Source: Curtobacterium flaccumfaciens (GTDB taxonomy: Bacteria; Actinomycetota; Actinomycetes; Actinomycetales; Microbacteriaceae). From it: 64,000 nucleotides of DNA. The stretch's first letter is position 1; the number at the start of each line of letters is the position of its first letter. The notes beneath the pieces were generated by a model. It was not told the DNA's origin and did not search any database. It was given only the letters and a program-made list of their open reading frames with translations. The stretch lies in contig CP121450.1 in assembly GCA_029689965.1 (NCBI GenBank), positions 124,001 through 188,000 on the forward strand, written 5' to 3'. The translations under genes and the position numbers were made by a program. Positions 7,908 through 18,567 of this stretch are shown here, piece after piece.

Positions 7908-10070
7908 ATGGACACCGAACCGCAGCTCGACGGCGACTCCGTCGCACCGGACCTCGACGACTTCGACGAGGTCGTCGAGGTCGAGCACGAGTCGCTGCCC
8001 TCGGACCGCTACTTCGACCGTGAGCTCAGCTGGCTCCGGTTCAACCAGCGCGTGCTGGAGCTCGGCGAAGACCGCACGCAGCCGCTCCTCGAGCGTGCGA
8101 ACTTCCTGGCGATCTTCGCGTCCAACCTCGACGAGTTCTTCATGGTCCGGGTCGCCGGACTGAAGCGCCGCATCGACACCGGGATCGCCGTGCCGACCAA
8201 CGTCGGCCGCGCCCGAGCGACGTCCTGCGGGACATCGCCGCGATGGCGCACGAGCTGCAGGACCGGCACGCGCAGGCCTTCATCGACTCGCTCAAGCCGG
8301 ACCTCGACGACGCGGGCATCCACATCGAGCACTGGTCCGACCTGGCCGAGGCCGACCGGCTGCGGATGCGCGAGTACTTCACCGAGCAGATCTTCCCGGT
8401 GCTCATGCCCCTCGCGGTGGACCCGGCGCACCCGTTCCCGTACATCTCCGGGCTGTCGCTGAACCTCGCCGTCCGGTCCGGAACCCGAAGTCGCAGCGGC
8501 AGGAGTTCGCGCGCCTCAAGGTGCCGCAGAACTTCTCCCGGTTCATCAAGCTCCCGACGACAACTCCGGGCGCCTGCGGTTCATCCCGCTCGAGGACCTC
8601 ATCGCGAACCACCTCGACGACCTCTTCCCGGGGATGGAGGTCCTCGAGCACCACGTGTTCCGGGTCACCCGCAACGAGGACGTCGAGATCGAGGAGGACG
8701 AGGCCGAGAACCTCATCCAGGCCCTCGAGCGCGAACTGCTGCGTCGTCGGTTCGGGCCGCCCATCCGTCTCGAGATCACCGAGGACATGGACCCGGTGAC
8801 CCTCGACCTGCTGGTGCGCGAGCTCGACATCACCGAACAAGAGGTCTTCCGGCTGCCGTCGCCGCTCGACCTCGGCGGCCTGTTCGAGATCGCCAAGATC
8901 TCCCGCCCCGACCTGCACTACCCGAAGCACGTGCCGACGACCCCGGTGCAGTTCCAGCCGGGCGAGCCGAACACGAAGCCGGACCTCTTCCGCGCCATCG
9001 CGTCGAAGGACGTCCTCGTGCACCACCCGTACGAGTCCTTCGCGACGAGCGTGCAGGCCTTCCTCGAGCAGGCCGCCGCCGACCCGAACGTCCTCGCCAT
9101 CAAGCAGACGCTGTACCGCACCTCCGGTGACAGCCCCATCGTCGAGGCGCTCATCGACGCGGCCGCGGCGGGCAAGCAGGTCCTGGCCCTCGTGGAGATC
9201 AAGGCACGCTTCGACGAGCAGAACAACATCACGTGGGCCCGCAAGCTCGAGAAGGCCGGCGTGCACGTGGTCTACGGCCTGGTCGGGCTGAAGACGCACT
9301 CCAAGCTGGTGCTCGTCATCCGGCAGGAGGGCGGCACCCTCCGGCACTACAGCCACATCGGCACGGGCAACTACAACCCGAAGACCTCGCGCATCTACGA
9401 GGACATGGGGCTGTTCACGTCCGACGACACGGTGGGCAAGGACCTCACGCGACTGTTCAACGAGCTGTCCGGCTACGCGATCGAGAAGAAGTTCAAGCGG
9501 CTGCTCGTCGCCCCGCTGCACCTCCGCAAGGGGCTCGTGAAGCGGATCCAGACCGAGGCGGACAACGCCCGCGCCGGCAAGCCCTCGGGCATCCGCATCA
9601 AGGTCAACTCGATGGTCGACGAGCAGATCATCGACGCGCTGTACCTGGCGAGCCAGGCCGGCGTGCCGATCGACATCTGGGTGCGCGGCATCTGCTCGCT
9701 CAAGCCGGGGATGGAAGGCGTCAGCGACACCATCCGCGTCCGCAGCGTCGTCGGCCGGTACCTCGAGCACTCCCGGGCGTTCGCGTTCCACAACGACGGC
9801 GACCCGGCCGTGTTCATCGGTTCGGCGGATATGATGCACCGCAACCTCGACCGTCGCGTCGAGGCCCTCGTCCGTCTGTCGGACCCGGCGCACGTGAACG
9901 AGATCGAGGAGATGTTCGACCTGGCGATGGCGGACACGACGAGCTCGTGGCACCTGGAGTCGGACGGTGAGTGGACGCGCCACTCGACCGACGACGACGG
10001 CCGACCGCTCGACGACGTGCAGAATGTCCTCATGCGGAAGATCTCGGCGCGGAAGCGCTCAACTCGGTGA
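7908..10070 (+). CDS. ppk1: Polyphosphate kinase 1 (frameshifted reading)
   Basis: Makes polyphosphate from ATP. About 721 residues with the four PPK1 domains: an N-terminal head ([15 protein letters not shown] near residue 37, [10 protein letters not shown] near 78) and two phospholipase-D-like catalytic lobes. Catalytic-region blocks include [33 protein letters not shown] and [12 protein letters not shown], which holds the conserved HxG near the phosphoacceptor region. Three missing bases (C-run near 8213, G-run near 8475, C-run near 8559) break the frame in the first third; from 8634 it is open. The ATG at 7908 has GGCAGGA seven bases upstream. Confidence 0.93.
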
Positions 10071-11014
10071 GCGGCGGCTCCTCAGGGCCGGTCGTCGCCG
10101 CGGGTGCCGTCGTCTGGCGTGAGCAGGACGGCGTCCCGCTCGTGCTGCTCATCCACCGCGACCACCACAAGGACGTCTCGTTCCCGAAGGGCAAGGTCGA
10201 CCCGGGCGAGAGCGTCCCGACGACGGCCGTGCGGGAGATCGACGAGGAGACCGGCTACCGCGTGCACCTCGGCGCTCCCCTCGGCACAGCCGAGTACGTG
10301 CTGCCGAGCGGCCGCGACAAGGTCGTGCACTACTGGTCGGCCCGGGTCTCGTCGAAGGAGTTCGAACGCGCCGGGACGTTCCACCCCAACGACGAGGTCG
10401 CCTCGGTCGAGTGGGTCACCCTCGACGACGCCCGGGGGCGCCTGACCTACGAGCGCGACGTCGCGATCCTCGACCGGTTCGCCGAACGCGTCGCCGCCGG
10501 TGAGCACCGCACGTTCGCCCTCATCGCCCTGCGGCACGCGAAGACCGTGCCCGGCTCGGACTGGGACGGCCCCGACGCCACCCGTCCGCTCCTGCCGGTC
10601 GGCCGGTCGCAGGCCAAGGCGGTCGCCGCGCCCGTCGCCGCCTTCGGTCCGAAGAAGATCGTCAGCAGTACGGCTGCCCGGTGTCTGGCGACCGTCGAGC
10701 CCCTGTCCGACCGGACCAGGCTCGGGGTGTCCAGCACGCCGGACATCAGCCAGGACGCCCACGACCGGGGTGCGGCGAACGTGAAGGGCGTCGTGCAGAA
10801 GCGGCTCGACAAGGCGAAGACGACCGTGCTGTGCTCGCACGGGCCGGTGCTGCCGGACATCATCGCCCGCATCGCCACCGCGACGGCCGACGAGAGCGGC
10901 CGGTTCGACCTCCGTCGTGCCGCGATGCTCTCGGTCGGCGACTTCGCCGTGATGCACATCGCCGACGGTCGGCTCGTCGCCGTGGAGACGCACCGCAACA
11001 CCATCCCGGCGTGA
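10067..11014 (+). CDS. NUDIX hydrolase fused to histidine phosphatase domain (MutT1-like)
   Basis: Bifunctional sanitiser of oxidised nucleotides, as in mycobacterial MutT1, or a diadenosine polyphosphate hydrolase. The 315 residues begin with a NUDIX domain. Its box runs from [17 protein letters not shown] through DEETGY, about residues 43-65. A phosphatase-superfamily domain follows, with LRHAKT near residue 160 and a second catalytic histidine in [13 protein letters not shown]. The GTG overlaps the ppk1 stop (GTGA), so the genes are coupled. The same order, ppk then this gene then pstS, occurs in Streptomyces. Confidence 0.9.
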   Translation: MSGGSSGPVVAAGAVVWREQDGVPLVLLIHRDHHKDVSFPKGKVDPGESVPTTAVREIDEETGYRVHLGAPLGTAEYVLPSGRDKVVHYWSARVSSKEFERAGTFHPNDEVASVEWVTLDDARGRLTYERDVAILDRFAERVAAGEHRTFALIALRHAKTVPGSDWDGPDATRPLLPVGRSQAKAVAAPVAAFGPKKIVSSTAARCLATVEPLSDRTRLGVSSTPDISQDAHDRGAANVKGVVQKRLDKAKTTVLCSHGPVLPDIIARIATATADESGRFDLRRAAMLSVGDFAVMHIADGRLVAVETHRNTIPA

Positions 11015-11280
11015 GCCGCAACACCATCGCGCCGTCAGCCGTAACCGGGCCCCGGCGTTGCAACCCGGTCCCGGTCTCAGCCGCAACCCGGCCCCGGCGT
11101 CGCAACCCGGTCCCGGCGTAGCCCGCGACACCGTCCCGGCGGAGGCGGGAAGCCGGAGCCGAGCCGCGCCTCCAGGCCGACGAACGCATGCATCTGCATC
11201 GTCTTGCCGCAGGCGCGGCGTTCCCGATCCTGCACCCGGGCGCCCCCTCCCGCACGGCGGCCGGTGCGACACAACCCCAC
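11015..11280. other. Repeat-rich spacer before pstS
   Basis: No gene is supported here. From 11015 to 11125 there are degenerate copies of CGCAACCCGGYCCCGGCGT with alternating 18 and 23-bp spacing. One copy of the dispersed 16-mer CGGCCTGGAGGCGCGG lies on the minus strand at 11164-11179. Confidence 0.6.
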
Positions 11281-11335
11281 GTTCACCTTCCGTTCACCGG
11301 CGGGCGTCATACCCGTCACCTCGCGTCCCTACAGT
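11281..11335 (+). promoter_or_regulatory. PHO box and promoter of pstSCAB
   Basis: GTTCACCTTCC and GTTCACCGGCG are adjacent 11-bp repeats at 11281-11302, a near-consensus PHO box. A candidate -10, TACAGT, lies at 11330-11335, about 74 bases before the pstS start. Transcription under phosphate limitation is inferred. Confidence 0.8.
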
Positions 11336-11408
11336 CACTCGCGGGTCGGCACCGATCCGAGGGACCAGCAGCGGTCCCACCTGCACCGACATTCCCGAAG
11401 GGATCCCT

Positions 11409-12516
11409 GTGAACATCAAGCGAATCGGTACGGTCGCGGCAATCGCGATCGCCGGCGCGGTCGTGCTCTCCTCGTGCGCGGCGAACGAGGACGCGGGCAG
11501 CACCGCCTCCTCCAGCTCGAGCTCGGGCACCGACTACTCGAAGCTCTCCGGCACCCTCACCGGCTCGGGCTCCTCGGCGCAGCAGACCGCCGAGGCCACC
11601 TGGTCCGCCGGCATCCAGAACGTCGCCTCCGGCGTCACGGTCAACTACTCGCCCGACGGCTCGGGCGCGGGACGCAAGAACTTCATCTCGGGTGCGGCGG
11701 ACTTCGCCGGCTCCGACGCCGCCCTGTCGGACGAGGAGCTTCGGGCTCGTTCGCCCTGTGCGCCGCGGACAGCAAGGCCATCGACATCCCCGTCTACATC
11801 TCCCGATCGCCATCGCGTACAAGGTCGACGGCGTGAAGGACCTGACGCTCGACGCCAAGACGATCGCGGGCATCTTCTCCGGCAAGATCACGAAGTGGAA
11901 CGACTCGCAGATCGCCGACCTGAACAAGGACGCGACCCTGCCGGACGCGAACATCACGGTCGTGCACCGTTCGGACGACTCCGGCACCACGCAGAACTTC
12001 TCCGAGTACGTCTCGGCGAACGCCAAGGACGTGTGGACCGAGGCTCCGAGCCAGACCTTCCCGTACCAGGTCGGCGACAGCGCCAAGGGCACCTCGGGCG
12101 TGGCCTCGGCCATGTCGAGCGCCTCGAACGCGATCACGTACATCGACGACTCCGGCGCCGGAGACCTCGACAAGGCGAAGCTCCTGGTCGGCGACAAGGC
12201 CACCGAGATCTCGGCCGACGGCGCCGCCAAGGTCGTCGCCGACTCCGAGACGGTCTCGGGCCGCGAGGACAACGACCTCGCGATCGACATCAACCGCAAG
12301 GACACCGCCGACGGCGCGTGGCCGCTGGTCCTCGTCTCCTACGCGATCGCCTGCCAGGAGTACAAGGACGCCGACAAGGGCACGCTCGTGAAGGGCTACC
12401 TCGACTACGTCGTCTCGAAGGACGCGCAGGACGCCGCCGCGAAGGAGGCCAAGTCGGCCGCCCTCTCGACCGATCTCGCGGACAAGGCCGCCAAGGCCGT
12501 CGCCTCCATCAAGTAA
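11409..12516 (+). CDS. pstS: Phosphate-binding lipoprotein PstS (frameshifted reading)
   Basis: Periplasm-side lipoprotein that captures phosphate for PstCAB. About 369 residues. The signal peptide ends in lipobox LSSC near residue 22, followed by a Ser-rich linker. Phosphate-binding blocks include LTGSGSSAQQ, GSDAAL and VHRSDDSGTTQNF. Two small corrections are needed: around GAGCTTCGGG at 11736-11745 and one C at about 11807. The GTG start has GAAGGGA six bases upstream. It is first in the operon and separated from pstC by a stable hairpin, which usually lets pstS be expressed above the rest. Confidence 0.93.
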
Positions 12517-12528
12517 GTCCTCCTGAGC

Positions 12529-12568
12529 ACCCGGACGCCGGTCCCACCCACTCGACCGGCGTCCGGGT
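12529..12568 (+). terminator. Intra-operon hairpin between pstS and pstC
   Basis: A perfect 14-bp stem, ACCCGGACGCCGGT at 12529-12542 with its complement at 12555-12568, has a 12-base loop and no T-run. It is likely an attenuator or an mRNA-stabilising structure for pstS. Confidence 0.65.
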
Positions 12569-12716
12569 TCTCGCCCGTCGTCCCGACGACGGTCCCGGTT
12601 CCGCCTCACTGCCGGGATCGCCGCCGGCGTCCGCGTGACGCGCCGGCGCCCGCGTGACGACCTCGCAGCACCAACCCGACCCGTCGCCTCCCCGGCGTTC
12701 CTCCGACAGGAGTCCC

Positions 12717-13664
12717 ATGACGACCGCACCGGCCCAGCCAGTGGCCACCGTCACCCCGAAGCCGAAGCCCGTCGTGCGCATCGGCGACCGGGTGTTCTCC
12801 GCCGCCTCGGTCATCGCCGGCGGCCTGATCCTCTTCGTGCTCGTGCTCGTCGCGGCCTTCCTGGTGTGGCAGAGCATCCCGGCCTTCAGCGCGAAGGTGG
12901 GCGAGCTCCCGAACCAGGCCGCGAACTTCTGGGACTACGTCGGCCCGCTGGTCTTCGGCACCGTCTGGTCCGCGCTGATCGCCCTCGTCATCGCCGTGCC
13001 GCTCTCGCTCGGCATCGCGCTGTTCATCTCGCACTACGCGCCGCGCCGCATCTCCCCGGTCCTCGGCTACGTGATCGACCTGCTGGCCGCGGTGCCGTCG
13101 GTCGTCTACGGCCTCTGGGGCATCGTGGTGCTGGCGCCGTTCGTCAAGCCGTTCTACGCGTTCCTCAACGAGTACCTCGGCTGGTTCCCGCTCTTCTCCG
13201 GCCAGGTGTCCGGGACGGGACGCACGATCCTCACCGCCTCGATCGTCCTCGCGGTGATGGCGATCCCGATCATGACCGCGGTGATGCGGGAGATCTTCCT
13301 GCAGGCCCCGCGCCTCAACGAGGAAGCCGCCCTGGCACTCGGCGCGACCCGATGGGAGATGATCCGCCTGTCGGTGCTGCCGTTCGCGAAGTCCGGGATC
13401 GTCTCGGCGATCATGCTCGGTCTCGGCCGTGCACTCGGCGAGACGATGGCGATCGCGCTCGTGCTGTCGGTGTCGACGAACGTCACCTTCCAGATGCTCA
13501 CCTCGCTGAACCCCTCGACGATCGCGGCGAACATCGCCCTGCAGTTCGCCGAGGCGTCCGGCACAGCCCTCAACGCGCTCATCGCCTCGGGTCTGATCCT
13601 CTTCGTCATCACCCTGGTCATCAACATGCTGGCGCGCTACATCGTGCGCAAGCGGGTCTCCTGA
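12717..13664 (+). CDS. pstC: Phosphate ABC transporter permease PstC
   Basis: Inner-membrane permease of the PstSCAB importer, 315 residues and free of frameshifts. Six helices are evident, starting with [19 protein letters not shown]. The ABC-permease EAA loop is [18 protein letters not shown] near residue 202, and [13 protein letters not shown] follows. The ATG at 12717 is preferred over an in-frame upstream start because ACAGGAG lies just before it and the family begins near here. PstA follows after 13 bases. Confidence 0.96.
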   Translation: MTTAPAQPVATVTPKPKPVVRIGDRVFSAASVIAGGLILFVLVLVAAFLVWQSIPAFSAKVGELPNQAANFWDYVGPLVFGTVWSALIALVIAVPLSLGIALFISHYAPRRISPVLGYVIDLLAAVPSVVYGLWGIVVLAPFVKPFYAFLNEYLGWFPLFSGQVSGTGRTILTASIVLAVMAIPIMTAVMREIFLQAPRLNEEAALALGATRWEMIRLSVLPFAKSGIVSAIMLGLGRALGETMAIALVLSVSTNVTFQMLTSLNPSTIAANIALQFAEASGTALNALIASGLILFVITLVINMLARYIVRKRVS

Positions 13665-13677
13665 GAGGTCACTCCCG

Positions 13678-14762
13678 ATGTCCCTCGCCCTCCGTCCGGC
13701 CGGCACCACCGGCAACGTCTACGCCAACGGCAAGCTGCACCGGTCGGTGCCGTGGCTGCTCCTCATCGGCTCCTGGGTCGCGCTGATCCTCGTCTTCGCC
13801 CTGCTCAACGCAGGCGGCGCGGTCAAGGACTTCAACGTCGTCGGCGCCCTCTTCCTCGGCACGGTCCTGTTCGACGTCCTCATCGTGGTCGTCTCCCGCA
13901 TCGTCGAGGGCGGGCGCAAGGCGGTCGACCGGCTCATCACCTCGCTGGTGGTCACGGCGTTCGTGATCGCGGTGCTGCCGCTCGTCTCGCTCCTGTACAC
14001 CGTGCTCGCGGACGGTCTCGCCCGGTTCGACGCCGAGTTCTTCTCGTACTCGATGCGCGGCGTCATCTCCGAGGGCGGCGGCGCCGTGCACGCGCTCATC
14101 GGCACGCTCGAGATCACGCTGTTCGCCGCGCTCATCTCGGTGCCGATCGGCCTGCTCACCTCGATCTACCTGGTGGAGTACGGCAAGGGCGCGCTCGCCA
14201 AGGGCATCACGTTCTTCGTCGACGTCATGACGGGCATCCCGTCGATCGTCGCCGGTCTGTTCGCCTACTCGCTCTTCGCGCTGTTCCTCGGTCCCGGCGC
14301 ACGCTTCGGGCTGGTCGGCTCGGTGGCGCTCTCCGTCCTGATGATCCCGATCGTCGTGCGCTCCACGGAAGAGGTCCTGAAGATCGTGCCGATGGAGCTC
14401 CGCGAGGCCTCGTACGCCCTCGGCGTCCCCAAGTACCTCACCATCCTCAAGGTCGTGCTCCCCACCTCGCTGGCCGGGATCACCACGGGCGTGATGCTCT
14501 CGATCGCCCGCGTCATCGGCGAGACCGCGCCGCTCCTGGTCACGGCCGGGTTCACCGCGAGCATGAACTACGACCTGTTCAAGAACCCGATGATGACGCT
14601 GCCGGTGTTCGCGTACACGCAGTACTCGCAGCAGGGTGCCAACCCGGTGCCGTTCGTCGACCGGGCCTGGACCGCCGCGCTGGTCCTCATCCTCATCGTG
14701 ATGGCGCTGAACCTGCTCGCCCGGTTCATCACCCGCCTGTTCGCCCCGAAGCTCCCCGCTAG
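13678..14762 (+). CDS. pstA: Phosphate ABC transporter permease PstA
   Basis: Second membrane subunit, about 361 residues. Helices begin at [18 protein letters not shown]. The conserved [19 protein letters not shown] and the EAA loop [18 protein letters not shown] are present. As written, the frame runs into PstB without a stop. Restoring one C in the run at 14753-14756 gives the ending KLPR and the TAG at 14760-14762, so the fusion is an artefact. A GAGAGG ribosome site precedes the ATG. Confidence 0.93.
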
Positions 14763-14778
14763 CCCCGGAAGGTCCCAC

Positions 14779-15558
14779 GTGTCCAAGCGCATCGAGGTCG
14801 ACGGCCTCAACGTCTACTACTCGAAGTTCAAGGCGGTCGAGGGCGTCGACATGACGATCGAGCCCCGCACCGTCACCGCCTTCATCGGCCCGTCCGGCTG
14901 CGGCAAGTCCACGTTCCTCCGCACGCTCAACCGCATGCACGAGGTCATCCCCGGCGCGTACGTCGAGGGCTCCGTGAAGATCGACGGCGACGACCTGTAC
15001 GGCGCGGGCGTCGACCCGGTGCTCGTCCGTCGACAGGTCGGCATGGTGTTCCAGCGCCCGAACCCGTTCCCCACGATGTCGATCAAGGACAACGTGCTCG
15101 CGGGCGTGAAGCTCAACAACCGGCGCCTCTCCCGCTCGGAGTCCGACAACATCGTCGAGCGCTCCCTGCAGGGCGCGAACCTCTGGAACGAGGTCAAGGA
15201 CCGCCTCGACAAGCCCGGCATGGGGCTGTCCGGCGGCCAGCAGCAGCGTCTCTGCATCGCCCGCGCGATCGCGGTGCAGCCCGACGTGCTCCTGATGGAC
15301 GAGCCCTGCTCGGCGCTCGACCCGATCTCGACCCTCGCCATCGAGGACCTCATCGAGGAGCTCAAGAAGGAGTTCACGATCGTGATCGTGACCCACAACA
15401 TGCAGCAGGCCTCGCGCGTCAGCGACAAGACCGCGTTCTTCAACATCGCGGGCACGGGCGCCCCCGGCAAGCTCATCGAGTTCGACGACACCGCGACGAT
15501 CTTCTCGAACCCGTCGGTGCAGGCCACCGAGGACTACGTCTCCGGCCGCTTCGGGTGA
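14779..15558 (+). CDS. pstB: Phosphate ABC transporter ATPase PstB
   Basis: ATP-hydrolysing subunit of the phosphate importer, 259 residues. Walker [10 protein letters not shown] is near residue 36, the Q-loop VFQRPNPFP near 84, the ABC signature LSGGQQQR near 146, Walker B VLLMDEP near 166 and the switch histidine in VTHNMQQA near 198. The start is the GTG of GTGTCCAAGCGC, with GGAAGG eight bases upstream. The gene is open on its own and its length is normal for PstB. An 18-bp hairpin follows the stop. Confidence 0.96.
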   Translation: MSKRIEVDGLNVYYSKFKAVEGVDMTIEPRTVTAFIGPSGCGKSTFLRTLNRMHEVIPGAYVEGSVKIDGDDLYGAGVDPVLVRRQVGMVFQRPNPFPTMSIKDNVLAGVKLNNRRLSRSESDNIVERSLQGANLWNEVKDRLDKPGMGLSGGQQQRLCIARAIAVQPDVLLMDEPCSALDPISTLAIEDLIEELKKEFTIVIVTHNMQQASRVSDKTAFFNIAGTGAPGKLIEFDDTATIFSNPSVQATEDYVSGRFG

Positions 15559-15583
15559 TCGGTCGCGCTGCGCGCTGACCCGG

Positions 15584-15623
15584 AACGACACGACCGACGT
15601 CGCATGACGTCGGTCGTGTCGTT
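15584..15623 (+). terminator. Terminator after pstB
   Basis: A perfect 18-bp stem (AACGACACGACCGACGTC at 15584-15601) has a four-base loop. It lies between the convergent pstB and anti-sigma genes and can act on both. Confidence 0.85.
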
Positions 15624-15723
15624 GCGTGCAGGAGCGCACGGTTGCGAGCGCGTGGAAGCGACCGGGGCGATGTCGCACGACAGCGGAGACGTCGTTCCGA
15701 GTCGGTCCCGACGGCGCCGACCG

Positions 15724-16670
15724 TCAGGCGGTGGGGACCGCCATGATCGGCGTCGTGGTCGGCTGGTCCGAACCCCCGCGGGCTCCACCGTCATGCCGAT
15801 CGTCACGCCGTGCGACATCGTGCCCGAGAGGACCGCCGAGTGCACGCCGTCCGAGACGTCGTCCATGAGGCCCGCGGAACGGATCTTCCCGCCCGAACCC
15901 TCGGAGCCGATGTACCAGAAGCTCGTAGGTCTTGTCCTTCGGAGCCGCAGCGACCCCGTCCAGGATGACCGCGGACTTGCCGAGCTCGTTCGACCAGACG
16001 ACCGTGGCCGTCCCGCCGCCGGTGACCTTGGCGGTGCTCCGCGCGAAGTCCGAGGCCGCGTAGATGCGGTCGAGTCCGCTGCTCGCCTGCGTCGTGCCCG
16101 GGCGGGCCCGTTCGAGGGCGCGAAGGACGTGCCCACGCCGAGTCCCACGCCGAGGAACACCACGGCGACCGCAGCAGCGGCGGAGAGGACGGCCGCCGGA
16201 CGCTGGAACCACCGGCGGCGAGCCGCTGCGGCTGCCGGACCACCAGACCGGGTGCGGTCCGTGGCGGGGGCGGGCCGTGCCTCCAGGCCGTCGTCGGCGA
16301 CCGGGCTGGACACAGGAGCAGCGACCGGGCCGGACGCAGGAGCAGCGACCGATCCGGGCGTCGCAGCAGGAACCGACTCGGACGCGGGTGCGGCGACCGA
16401 CTCGGACGCCGCTACGGCGTCCGTCACCGGCGCTGCCTGCGGCATCGACGCGATCTGTGCCATCAGCGACGCCTTGAGCGACGCCGGCGGCTCGATCGGG
16501 GTGACCGCGTAGGCGAGCTGCAGCGCGGTCTCGCGCAGCGAGTCCGTCTCGGCCTGCAGCTCCGGGGACGTGGAGAGCGTGGTCTCGAGCAGCGCACGCT
16601 CGTCGTCCGACACGGCGTCGAGGGCGTGCGCCCCGGTGAGCAGGGACGGGTCCTCGTGGTGCTCGGTCAT
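15724..16670 (-). CDS. RskA-like anti-sigma factor (frameshifted reading)
   Basis: Membrane anti-sigma factor expected to hold the partner sigma factor inactive. About 315 residues. The N-terminal cytoplasmic domain (1-75, LTGAHALDAVSDDERALLE) is followed by an Ala/Pro/Ser-rich linker with AAPASGPVAAP-type repeats. One membrane helix (VLSAAAAVAVVFLGVGLGVG) lies near residue 160. The RskA C-terminal fold includes YAASDFARS, VVWSNELGKSAVILDG and VEPAGGSDQPTT. Corrections: a missing G near 16100, an extra T at 15918-15923 (AGCTTC for AGCTC) and a missing G near 15775. The ATG overlaps the sigma gene stop by four bases. Confidence 0.88.
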
Positions 16671-17267
16671 GACGTCACCCCCATCTCGTCGCGGAGTCTG
16701 ATCATCCCGTCCCGGAGACGGGTCTTGACGGTGCCGATCGGGACACCGAGCCGTTCGGCCATCTCGCTGTGCGAGTAGCCGCCGTAGTAGGCGAGCTGCA
16801 CGGCCTGACGCTGGAACTCGGTGAGCTTCGCGAGCGCTCGGCTGACGCGTTCGTGCTCGATGCGGATCTCGACCGACTCGGAGACCTGGTCGAACCCGGC
16901 CTCGAAGTCGCGGATCCCGATCTTCGTGTCGCGATCGTGCGAGGACTGCGATGCCCGGACGCGGTCGACCGCTCGGCGGTGGGCCATGGTGAGGACCCAG
17001 CTGGCCGCCGTTCCGCGCTTCCGGTCGAAGCGGGTGGCCTGCTGCCAGACCTCGAGGAAGACCTCCTGTGTGACCTCCTCGGACTGCGCCCGGTCACGGA
17101 GCAGACGCGTCACGAGACCCAGCACGCGGCCGGACAGCACGTCGTACAGGTCGGAGAAGGCTACCTGGTCGCCGGTCGCCACGCGGGCGAGGAGGTCGTC
17201 CGGCGACGCCTGGGCCGGCTCTGGCGAGCTCCAGCTTCTCGGCGTCGCGTTCCACGAGGGCAAGCAT
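16667..17267 (-). CDS. sigK: SigK-type ECF sigma factor
   Basis: ECF sigma factor paired with the RskA-like protein, about 199 residues. Region 2 spans residues 25-95 (FSDLYDVLSGRVLGLV, EEVTQEVFLEVWQQA, ASWVLTMAHRRAVDRVR). Region 4 is C-terminal (YYGGYSHSEMAERLG, VPIGTVKTRLRDGM). The ATG at 17267 has GGAGGG nine bases upstream. It joins the main frame if the AGCTTC at 17233-17238 is read AGCTC, giving MLALVERDAESWSSPEP. Without that correction the start would have to be a weak downstream codon. Confidence 0.88.
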
Positions 17268-17813
17268 TGCAGGTTTCCCTCCTCTCGGTTGCGTCGTGGT
17301 CCGGCAGGCGCAGTGGGGCGATGCCGTCTGAGCAGGACGAGGGCCCGCGCGACCCACAGGGATTTGTCCGCCGGGTAGCGGACCGGGTCGCGCGGGACCT
17401 CGCCTTCGTGGCGGGCGATGTCGTCCGTCACGCTGATGATTCGGCGCCCTGGGGCCGTCGGATTGGAGCAGGGCTCACCCCTGTTCGCGACGCGCACTCG
17501 TTCGCGGCACACGCCCGGGCCGGATCGTGTCCACCGAGAGTGAACAGGGTCGTGCGCACAGCGAGCGTCTCGTAGAATCGACACCGCCGGGCCGCAGCAA
17601 GCCCCGGGCTCCAACATTCGCCGCTTCGAGCGGCCTCGCGCCGAGAGGCGCTTCTGCGGCTCGGTTCTTCTCTGCCCGCTTCCGGCGCGGGCGCTCCGGC
17701 CGGGCGATTCCCCGCTCGGCCTGGAGGCGCGGTACCGGTCCGCCGCGGCGGGCGCTGTTCACAGGTGGCCGCGCAGGCGCACTGCGCAGGGGTCGGATGC
17801 CCCGGTGTCGGGC
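17268..17813. other. Spacer without a supported gene
   Basis: No convincing coding frame or RNA gene is seen. It holds the sigK upstream region, a TAGAAT hexamer at 17571-17576 with no start codon at leaderless distance, and one dispersed 16-mer CGGCCTGGAGGCGCGG at 17717-17732. Confidence 0.5.
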
Positions 17814-18443
17814 TCAGTCCAGGCTGTCGCGGCGCCAGAGCGCGGCGGCCCCGGTCAGGTCCGCCGCCAGCTCCGTCAGGCGGAGCGCACGGGTCGTCAG
17901 CTCGGACGCACGCTCACCCGCGGTCAGGTCCGACTCGTCCGCCACCGCCGCCGCGCCAGCCGCCGTGAGCCGGCAGAACGCGGCTCCGCGGTCCAGCGCC
18001 ACCGCCAGGTCCCCCGTGTACAGACCCTGCAGGATGCGGTCGGCCAGGGTCAGGATCTCCGCCGGGCCCGTCGGCTGTTCGGCGCCCGCGACCGCCTGGT
18101 CGATCGTGCCGATCCGTTCCGTGCCGCGCTCGAAGAGGTACGCGATCTCCTCCGGGTTCTGCCGGATCACGGTCCGCACCAGGTAGATGCGCCACAGCGC
18201 ACCCGGGAGCGTATGCGCCCCCACACGCGCCCACAGCTCGGCGATCGCGTCGATGCCGTGCACGTCCGTGTAGGTCACCAGGCGCTCGACGACCGCCGGG
18301 TCCGGGTCCTGCCGCACGCGGTGGAGCAGGGCGTTCGCGGTCTCGTGCGCGACACGGTTCACCAGTGCAGGGTCCTCGCCGCCCTGGATCGCGGCGAACT
18401 CCTGGTCGGTGAAGTGGACGGGACGGTGGTGATCGCGAGGCAC
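17814..18443 (-). CDS. Conserved actinobacterial protein of unknown function
   Basis: A 209-residue soluble, mostly helical protein starting VPRDHHRPVHFTDQEF. Conserved-looking stretches are GIDAIAELWARVGAHTLPGALWRIYLVR and AEQPTGPAEILTLADRIL. Close relatives are often labelled as RNA polymerase beta subunit in databases, but nothing here resembles RpoB and the label should not be copied. The GTG is chosen because TACACT lies six bases upstream. A trailing ALWRRDSLD ends the protein. Function is unknown. Confidence 0.75.
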   Translation of the reverse strand: MPRDHHRPVHFTDQEFAAIQGGEDPALVNRVAHETANALLHRVRQDPDPAVVERLVTYTDVHGIDAIAELWARVGAHTLPGALWRIYLVRTVIRQNPEEIAYLFERGTERIGTIDQAVAGAEQPTGPAEILTLADRILQGLYTGDLAVALDRGAAFCRLTAAGAAAVADESDLTAGERASELTTRALRLTELAADLTGAAALWRRDSLD

Positions 18444-18449
18444 CGCGAC

Positions 18450-18455
18450 AGTGTA
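18450..18455 (-). promoter_or_regulatory. -10 element of leaderless transcript
   Basis: TACACT on the minus strand, six bases before the GTG at 18443. Confidence 0.6.
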
Positions 18456-18567
18456 GGCGCGTCGACCGACGTCGCCGTCCCCCGTTCGCCGAGAACGCAA
18501 CGAGCCGATCCCGCGTACGTTCGTCCGTCAGGGAGGCACCACTCCCGGACGTGAAGGAGAGGACCTC

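Noticed and set aside
7908-8633. ppk1 as a pseudogene
   Set aside because: All family blocks remain in order and three restored run bases give a complete protein; loss of function is not supported.
13669-15678. Very long antisense open frame opposite pstA-pstB
   Set aside because: It is the mirror of high-GC coding with G/C third positions; it shows no family motif and lies fully opposite conserved genes.
17527-18186. Plus-strand Arg/Ser-rich open frame
   Set aside because: Its second half is antisense to the conserved gene at 17814-18443, and no start signal or motif supports it.
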